A stretch of DNA of 11,590 nucleotides from JBBQIY01 sp964618405 (GTDB lineage: Bacteria; Verrucomicrobiota; Kiritimatiellia; RFP12; UBA3636), in the NCBI GenBank assembly GCA_964618405.1, contig CAZUAY010000121.1:1-11590 (forward strand), written 5' to 3'. Below the pieces are notes generated by a model. It made no database searches. It was not told where the DNA came from and saw only the letters and a list, made by a program, of their open reading frames with translations. The position numbers were made by a program, and so were the translations under genes. Shown piece by piece: positions 7,212 to 11,590 of the stretch; within the stretch, counting starts at the first letter, position 1; each line of letters starts with the position of its first letter.

Positions 7212-9146
7212 CTAAACGAGATCCGCCTCGTGAACGGCGACTGCAAACTGTTCACCGAAGCGTGTCATAACCCAGAGCAGTCCCGGGTGCCGCTCAAGAA
7301 TGAACGGATATCCCATCCCATTGCGAGGAGAACGAATCAGAACAACGGGGGGAGTCCACGTCTTCCCGTCATCCTCAGAAAACGCCACGGAAAGTTCTTT
7401 ACGGAACCAAGAGGCAATTTCACGGGATTTGTTGTAGTCGCCGCCCGAGCGCTCCCAGTTGGCCTGCTGTTCTGCGGTAAGCCCCTCGGGGTAAAGGCGA
7501 TTCCATGCCATCATGAGGCGACCGCTGGACAGGCGAGTCAGGTAGGCTGGAGAGCTGCTGGCATCGATCTGGGTGGGAAGAATCGTGCGCCACGAAAGCC
7601 CTCCATCTTCGGAAAACGCTTGCCAGAAACGGTCGAGGTTCGTCCGTAAGAGCATCCAGAGCCGCCCGTCATTTAACTCCGTGAGCATACCCTCCATGCA
7701 GCCATCGTGATGCCCATGTCCACCAATATCGATGATGTTGCTGTGGCCCCAGGAAAGCCCTTCGTCATCGGAGAAGTAAGTCACCTGCGCATGGCGGCCG
7801 GGATCGTAGAGCAAGCGCTGAACGGGAACCACGAGGCGCCCTCCCCGTGTTTGGATCATGCCAATGACCGCACCGCAATAGCCGTCGTACAGGCGAACGG
7901 GATCAACCCACGTCCTGCCTTCGTCGAGGCTACGAGTAGACCAAACCTCCAACCGCGCACCCGGTGCCGCCTCATGCGTTTCGTTGTTCCACGCCCACGT
8001 ATTATCCCGTGTGGAGGCATCAAGGTACACGACGACCAGCGCACCGCTCTGACACCGTGTCAGCGCATACTCCCACCGCGGTTCACAGTTGGTGCCTGGG
8101 AACATGGGCCACTGCTCCCACGTGAGCCCCTCATCACGTGAGAGGCAGACATTCGCTCCGTTCAAAGTCAAGAGTGAGTTGTCAGACAGGACGATCATAG
8201 ATCGCGTATACTCAGTCGGAAGGCTAACCGCTTTGGAATGAATCCAGTTGTCATTCATTATTCGTTCCTCTGTTGAGATCCAAGAAGATGCAAACTCCCG
8301 GGCAAGGGATCTGTCGACTTCTCTTCCCTGTACAAACGATTTCGCAACATCATAAGCACCGTCAAAGGCCAATACGCCGCTGAGGCTAATTGTTGACATC
8401 TTTATCCGTTGCGGGCACACCTCGAATAGCTTGACCTCGAACGGGGTCTCAACCATTGAGCTGACCGTAACGTAGTCGATGCCTCCATGATCAATGCGCA
8501 TGTTCAGATGATTGTGGGCACCAAGAATACACCGAATATTGGCATGTCTTGCCGCAAAGGTCGTGATTTGCTCGGTGAACGAGGCCACCGGGCAATGATA
8601 GGAACCGGGAAAGCCGGTTTGTGCTTCGGGCAGCCCGTAGACAGGACTATGAGTCAGGATGACATGCGGTAGATCGGGCCTCGCGCACAACTCGCGCGAA
8701 AGGCGCCCAACCTGAGCTGCAGAAAGGTGAGGTTTTTGTGCTCTGTCCCAGTAGAACGGGGCATCCCCCCAGTGATTTGGTGCAACATGAATCACGCAGT
8801 CTGCAGACTCCACCGTGTAATCTGGAGTGCCGCCAATGAAGAACTGGGGAGCAAACCTCAGCCAAAGGTCAACCGCATCCGGTGTGGTCAGATCATGATT
8901 CCCGAGGCAAAGGTAGACAGGAACCCCAAAATCAAAAAGGTCAGCCGCGGCAACGATATTGTTTTCGGTCGTGGAATCGATCATATCACCACCGTGGAGA
9001 ATGAAGTCGACTCCGCCATTTGCGGACAGGTACTTGCAGAGTGCAGAGAGGATTTCCGGTAGTTTATCTGGGTATCCTTTTTGCTGCTGGAACCCCATGG
9101 GATCTGCTCCAAGATGGGTATCCGCAATGTATAAGAATGTCGTCAT
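7212..9146 (-). CDS. Metallophosphoesterase-sialidase (BNR) fusion protein
   Basis: A 644-residue two-domain protein from ATG 9146. Residue numbers here count from the TTG at 9176; subtract 10 for the chosen start. The N-terminal calcineurin-like phosphoesterase (about 11-285) has DxH (19-21), GGDxxD (62-67), GNHD (92-95), THSP (175-178) and GAHNH (219-223), the full bimetal set, and resembles Icc/CpdA-type enzymes. The C-terminal sialidase/BNR_2-like domain (about 307-654) has five Asp-box-like turns: SRDEGLTW, SLDEGRTW, SDDEGLSW, SEDGGLSW, SEDDGKTW. It also has candidate GH33 residues Arg325 (YTRSM), Glu495 with Arg511 (MEGMLTELNDGRL..LLR) and Tyr623. No signal peptide is seen, so it appears cytoplasmic, unusual for a sialidase. 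The ATG at 9146 has GGAGAGGG-type pairing upstream (9155-9164); the TTG at 9176 would swallow it. An internal ATG at 8258 with AGAGGA 7 bases upstream sits at the domain junction. It is the first gene of the operon. Confidence 0.85.
   Translation of the reverse strand: MTTFLYIADTHLGADPMGFQQQKGYPDKLPEILSALCKYLSANGGVDFILHGGDMIDSTTENNIVAAADLFDFGVPVYLCLGNHDLTTPDAVDLWLRFAPQFFIGGTPDYTVESADCVIHVAPNHWGDAPFYWDRAQKPHLSAAQVGRLSRELCARPDLPHVILTHSPVYGLPEAQTGFPGSYHCPVASFTEQITTFAARHANIRCILGAHNHLNMRIDHGGIDYVTVSSMVETPFEVKLFEVCPQRIKMSTISLSGVLAFDGAYDVAKSFVQGREVDRSLAREFASSWISTEERIMNDNWIHSKAVSLPTEYTRSMIVLSDNSLLTLNGANVCLSRDEGLTWEQWPMFPGTNCEPRWEYALTRCQSGALVVVYLDASTRDNTWAWNNETHEAAPGARLEVWSTRSLDEGRTWVDPVRLYDGYCGAVIGMIQTRGGRLVVPVQRLLYDPGRHAQVTYFSDDEGLSWGHSNIIDIGGHGHHDGCMEGMLTELNDGRLWMLLRTNLDRFWQAFSEDGGLSWRTILPTQIDASSSPAYLTRLSSGRLMMAWNRLYPEGLTAEQQANWERSGGDYNKSREIASWFRKELSVAFSEDDGKTWTPPVVLIRSPRNGMGYPFILERHPGLLWVMTRFGEQFAVAVHEADLV
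8266..8271 (-). promoter_or_regulatory. Possible internal ribosome binding site at the domain junction
   Basis: AGAGGA on the minus strand lies 7 bases before an in-frame ATG at 8258, exactly where the phosphoesterase part ends and the sialidase-like domain begins (MNDNWIHSK). It could allow separate production of the sialidase domain, or be a relic of two formerly separate genes. Confidence 0.4.
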
Positions 9147-9154
9147 GATCTGTT

Positions 9155-9164
9155 CCCTCTCCTT
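9155..9164 (-). promoter_or_regulatory. Ribosome binding site deciding the start of the fusion gene
   Basis: AAGGAGAGGG on the minus strand ends 8 bases before ATG 9146. It supports that ATG over the in-frame TTG at 9176. Confidence 0.7.
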
Positions 9165-9205
9165 GTTTGTACGCAATTCATTTTCTCAGATTGAGGATTA
9201 GCGTG

Positions 9206-9286
9206 TTATCCCTTGCGCGGCATGAACACCACGCAAAACCGTTGAGAGAAAGGATGGCACAAAGACTACGGCGGCGCAAGGGATAA
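9206..9286. repeat. Long-spaced 13-bp perfect inverted repeat upstream of the operon
   Basis: TTATCCCTTGCGC (9206-9218) and GCGCAAGGGATAA (9274-9286) are perfect inverted arms 55 bases apart, lying 60-140 bases upstream of the first operon gene. They may be two regulator half-sites, the ends of a small palindromic element, or a stem in the leader RNA. Confidence 0.65.
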
Positions 9287-9300
9287 AATGATGTTGTGCG

Positions 9301-9345
9301 TAATCGGTCAGTGACGGGGGGTGCCCCCCGTTGACTGCCGGATTA
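9301..9345. repeat. 45-nt GC-rich imperfect hairpin
   Basis: The centre is an 8-bp perfect stem, ACGGGGGG and CCCCCCGT around TG. After a small bulge CAGT pairs with ACTG, and outside that TAATC pairs with GATTA. No T-run follows on either strand and no gene ends nearby, so it is not a typical intrinsic terminator. It touches the heptamer array that begins at 9347. Confidence 0.7.
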
Positions 9346-9346
9346 C

Positions 9347-9374
9347 AGTCGCTAGTTGCTAGTCGCTAGTCGCT
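9347..9374. repeat. Heptamer tandem repeat, 4 units
   Basis: Four contiguous 7-base units read AGTCGCT, AGTTGCT, AGTCGCT, AGTCGCT. They are of the same degenerate family and orientation as the units at 1422-1442 and 1479-1506. Confidence 0.8.
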
Positions 9375-9489
9375 GGTCTTCTCTCGTCGCCGCGAGCCTA
9401 TCTTCAGAACTCACTAAAAGCCCCTAATTACGGAAATATAGTTGCAGATAGTATTCCCTTCTTCAGCATCGCCGATCTACCCTCCTGCC

Positions 9490-9578
9490 TTAGGGATGCG
9501 CCAGAAGGGCTGCGATAAACAAACCCTCCGCACGGCCGCGCCGCGAAAAAACGAGGAGGTAGCTTTTTGCATCCCTAA
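9490..9578. repeat. 10-bp inverted repeat with 69-base interior
   Basis: TTAGGGATGC (9490-9499) and GCATCCCTAA (9569-9578) are perfect inverted arms. The interior contains a smaller CCTCC/GGAGG dyad around a GC-rich and A-rich stretch. The right arm ends 7 bases from repeat copy B, so both may be parts of one larger element. Confidence 0.55.
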
Positions 9579-9585
9579 AAGTTTT

Positions 9586-9666
9586 GTCGCGAACTTTGTC
9601 GAAGACAGGAGAAGTCTCACGCGAAGACGCCTGCCTGTGCAGGAACGGCAGACGAGCGAAGCAAAC
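9586..9666 (-). repeat. Dispersed intergenic repeat, copy B (inverted relative to copy A)
   Basis: On the minus strand this stretch repeats copy A (1618-1698): a 56-base core (9611-9666) with about four differences, and an outer 16-base block (9586-9601) with one difference. The linker between the two blocks diverges. The palindrome seen as CCTGTACAGG in copy A is CCTGCACAGG here. Confidence 0.8.
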
Positions 9667-9858
9667 GTTACGACCACGGCTTAGCAAAACTCGAAGTTGT
9701 GGACAAGAAGCTGGGCTGCCACTCTGCGTGGATTTTAAACCATGATACGAGTACCAACTCGGAACCTGAAACTTAGCTGCCGGATTTTTCACAAGCCTTA
9801 TCAATCTTCACTCCATCAGCTCGCGAAGCTCAAGGTGGGGCGCAGTCGTCTCGACAAG

Positions 9859-9882
9859 CCGTCTCTGCACAGGTAGGCGTCT
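9859..9882 (+). repeat. Partial degenerate repeat copy C
   Basis: These 24 bases match the core of copy A at 20 of 24 positions by eye, and all four differences are transitions. It lies 25 bases beyond the nuclease stop codon, in the same orientation as copy A. Confidence 0.5.
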
Positions 9883-9906
9883 AAAAACTCTTTGTTCGCC
9901 AGAACT

Positions 9907-10989
9907 TCAGCGGTCGCTCTTGCGGCGGTTGCAGTCTCTGCAGAGCATCTGGCAGTTGGCGGCGTTCGTCTTGCCGCCTTGGCTCCATGGTGTGATGTGA
10001 TCTGCTTCCATGCCGTCCAAGGCGACGGGCTTTCGGCATTTTTTGCATAGCTCCTTCTGGTGCTCGTACGCTTCGCGCTTCTGAGCGGGGGTAAAAACCC
10101 GTATGTTCAAGTGGCGTTCTTCACGCGTCAGAACATAAGGGTAGACGCCCTTCTTGTTCGAAACGTCGTCATCCATCATCAACGTTGCAATGTCTTGTTC
10201 CAGCTTCGCGGTATCGAGGGTCTTGCCGCTGAATTGGTCGTAAAGTCCGCCCCACGCGACGCCTTTCATCTCCTTGCGATATTTCGGAAAGGTGAGCTTG
10301 ACCCAGTCGATTGTGCTCTTAAAATACATCCAGAGCTCGTTGGCGTTCGGGTCGTGCTGATGAGCCGACATGTAGGCTTCGATCCCACCCTTGTTCTTCC
10401 AGTCGAGCGCCGTTTGAAGAATCTCCTGCCGGATGGGCGAGCCGGACACGTACTCTTTCGAGAGCAGGTACGCCGCGCAGTTGCTCTTGCTGAAGATGGA
10501 CTTGGCACTCGTCAACCACGGCCCGGTATAGACGGCGTTGCGTAACTCCTGATCCGTGAGCCGTTCTCCTGCAATGTTGATAATACGAAACCAATCGAGC
10601 TTCTCCTTGTCGTTCCCCTCGCAGAAATAGATCATCAGCCGATAGTCCAGAATCTGCTCCCGCTCGGTATTCGTGAGGTTGTGAAAGGCGCGGTTGTCGA
10701 TGGAGAAGTCCCCCTGCACGTACTGGCAGAAGCTGATCGTTCGCTGCTGGCCATCCAGCACCTCAAACGTGCCGTCCTCGTTCTTGACCCAGTACATCAC
10801 GTTGAGGGGAAAACCCTTGCGAATAGTGTCCATCACTGCATCGCGCTTCTTGAAATCGTAGACGAATTCGCGCTGGTACTTGGGACGGATATTCAGCTTC
10901 CCGCCGTAGCCGATCACGCCCTCTTCGTCGTTATCGACATAACTCTCCGCGACGTCGCGGATCGAAATTTCATGCAGATCAATATTCAT
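9907..10989 (-). CDS. DUF262 (DGQQR)-HNH endonuclease, candidate restriction partner
   Basis: A 360-residue probable DNA endonuclease. The N-terminal part (about 1-130) is a DUF262/ParB-like domain with the YQREFVY signature (38-44) and DGQQR (79-83). In characterised DUF262 proteins this motif is tied to NTP use and regulates the nuclease (GmrS, SspE and BrxU types). A helical middle region follows. The C-terminal HNH domain (about 312-360) has CxxC (315, 318), ADHI (His331), Asn345 and CxxCN (350-354), a Cys4-zinc HNH of the ADHI...CNxxK class. Known DUF262 restriction enzymes usually pair DUF262 with DUF1524, so the HNH partner differs. The reading frame is open 76 codons upstream, but that overlaps the methyltransferase. 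The ATG at 10989 overlaps the methyltransferase stop as ATGA, which indicates translational coupling. The function is inferred from domains and pairing. Confidence 0.85.
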   Translation of the reverse strand: MNIDLHEISIRDVAESYVDNDEEGVIGYGGKLNIRPKYQREFVYDFKKRDAVMDTIRKGFPLNVMYWVKNEDGTFEVLDGQQRTISFCQYVQGDFSIDNRAFHNLTNTEREQILDYRLMIYFCEGNDKEKLDWFRIINIAGERLTDQELRNAVYTGPWLTSAKSIFSKSNCAAYLLSKEYVSGSPIRQEILQTALDWKNKGGIEAYMSAHQHDPNANELWMYFKSTIDWVKLTFPKYRKEMKGVAWGGLYDQFSGKTLDTAKLEQDIATLMMDDDVSNKKGVYPYVLTREERHLNIRVFTPAQKREAYEHQKELCKKCRKPVALDGMEADHITPWSQGGKTNAANCQMLCRDCNRRKSDR

Positions 10990-11590
10990 TTTTTCGACCC
11001 TTTCTTCCGGATCACAATTCGGTCGTAGAGACGTTGGTAGGTGCCGTCGCCGTTCGGCAGGTAGAAACGTACGCCACCCGAAACATACGTCCCCTTCGGC
11101 GCGATTTCGGACATCCGTCTCCCAAGGAACCGGCTGGAGCCCACGATCTCGAACTGCTCGGGATTGTACTTGTCCAAGAACGTGATTGGCACCCCCATGT
11201 CGCCATCGTAGTCGCACGGGATCTCGGCGGTTTTCGACACCTCGATTGCATCGTAGTTGGCATAGCGAGGATAGGCTTCTGGTGTGTAATTCTTATACAG
11301 CGTTAGAAATTCATGACGCTTAGGTACGTCGAGGTTCGTGAACCACCGGACTCCCTTGACGCGTATAAATTTGGCTCCCCCAGCATCCACTCTGTAACCC
11401 GCCGCCTCAAGTGGATAGGAATCCGGCACACGAAATTCTCGGTCGCCGCTATGAATACTTTGACCCAGCCAAATTCTATTTTCAGAAATTCGCGTGAAAA
11501 CGTCCTTATATGTAATCGCGTTCTGGTTCCCAAGGATGATGAATTTCTTTTCAAGATCCATGAGCTGGGCGACGTAGTCGCGGAAGAGGG
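10986..11590 (-). CDS. EcoRI-family adenine-specific DNA methyltransferase, C-terminal part (5' end outside the window)
   Basis: The visible part is about 201 residues, open to the window edge and therefore lacking the start. An internal ATG at 11559-11561 is not a start: upstream codons LFRDYVAQL continue the family pattern. Recognisable stretches of the EcoRI-type adenine methyltransferase family are KKFIILGNQNAITYKDVF, GVRWFTNLD, RYANYDAIEVSKT, IPCDYDGDMGVPITFLDKYNP and QFEIVGSSR. Members transfer a methyl group from S-adenosylmethionine to adenine N6 within a specific DNA site; the catalytic NPPF-like motif would be outside the window. The protein ends in KKGSKK. Its stop overlaps the start of the DUF262-HNH gene by four bases (ATGA), as expected of a protective methylase made together with its nuclease. 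The recognition site cannot be inferred. Confidence 0.85.
   Translation of the reverse strand, partial: LFRDYVAQLMDLEKKFIILGNQNAITYKDVFTRISENRIWLGQSIHSGDREFRVPDSYPLEAAGYRVDAGGAKFIRVKGVRWFTNLDVPKRHEFLTLYKNYTPEAYPRYANYDAIEVSKTAEIPCDYDGDMGVPITFLDKYNPEQFEIVGSSRFLGRRMSEIAPKGTYVSGGVRFYLPNGDGTYQRLYDRIVIRKKGSKK

Larger units (their letters stand above)
9147..9906. other. Intergenic region dense in repeats and dyads, no convincing gene
   Basis: About 760 bases separate the nuclease stop from the start of the carbohydrate operon. Open frames of up to about 100 codons run through the repeats and lack family features, so I treat them as chance. From right to left the stretch contains a partial repeat copy C (9859-9882), repeat copy B (9586-9666), a 10-base inverted repeat (9490-9578), a heptamer array (9347-9374), a 45-nt hairpin (9301-9345) and a 13-base inverted repeat (9206-9286). 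The operon promoter is expected in the last 250 bases, but I could not identify convincing boxes. Confidence 0.7.

Noticed and set aside
1422..9374. CRISPR array
   Set aside because: The short repeats are contiguous heptamers without spacers, and no cas genes are visible.
9490..9804. A 104-codon open frame on the minus strand
   Set aside because: It runs through the inverted repeat and dispersed repeat copy B. It has no family features and no good ribosome site, and its composition looks like translated repeat.
10060..10545. A 161-codon plus-strand frame
   Set aside because: It is antisense to the DUF262-HNH gene, whose motifs are clear, and has no family features of its own.

Overview
The window looks like a scaffolded metagenomic or draft contig (there is a run of exactly 100 N at 4970-5069) from a Gram-negative environmental bacterium. 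The gene mix suggests the PVC group, perhaps Kiritimatiellota, Verrucomicrobiota, Lentisphaerota or Planctomycetota. It includes a secreted right-handed beta-helix protein of the choice-of-anchor/pectate-lyase-like type, acetyl-xylan-esterase-like alpha/beta hydrolases, a BNR/sialidase-like domain next to a DapA/NanA-family aldolase, and intergenic repeats. The taxonomic guess is an inference from these families; there is no marker gene in view. All recognised genes lie on the minus strand, so they read from high to low coordinates.

Region 1 (11590-9907) is a restriction-modification-like cassette. The C-terminal third or more of an EcoRI-family adenine-specific DNA methyltransferase runs in from the window edge. 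It overlaps by ATGA with a DUF262 (DGQQR) plus HNH nuclease gene. Region 2 (9906-9147) is about 760 bases without a convincing gene. It is rich in structure: part of a dispersed repeat, two long-range inverted repeats, a 45-nt GC-rich hairpin and a tandem heptamer array.

Region 3 (9146-1893) is a probable carbohydrate-related operon. It starts with a metallophosphoesterase fused to a sialidase/BNR domain. Nine bases later comes a DapA/NanA-family aldolase, and 35 bases after that a beta-helix exported protein carrying two apparent compensating indels and running into the gap. Beyond the gap lie a tandem alpha/beta hydrolase and, 21 bases on, a single-domain alpha/beta hydrolase. A coherent but unproven reading is removal and cleavage of an (O-acylated?) sialic-acid-like or other 2-keto-3-deoxy sugar: esterases remove acyl groups, the glycosidase-like domain releases the sugar and the aldolase splits it.

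Region 4 (1892-1276) is another structured intergenic region. It carries heptamers of the same family and an inverted copy of the same dispersed repeat as Region 2. Region 5 (1275-22) is a DEAD-box RNA helicase of the RhlE/DeaD type. The carbohydrate cluster is therefore bracketed by two intergenic islands with matching repeat content.
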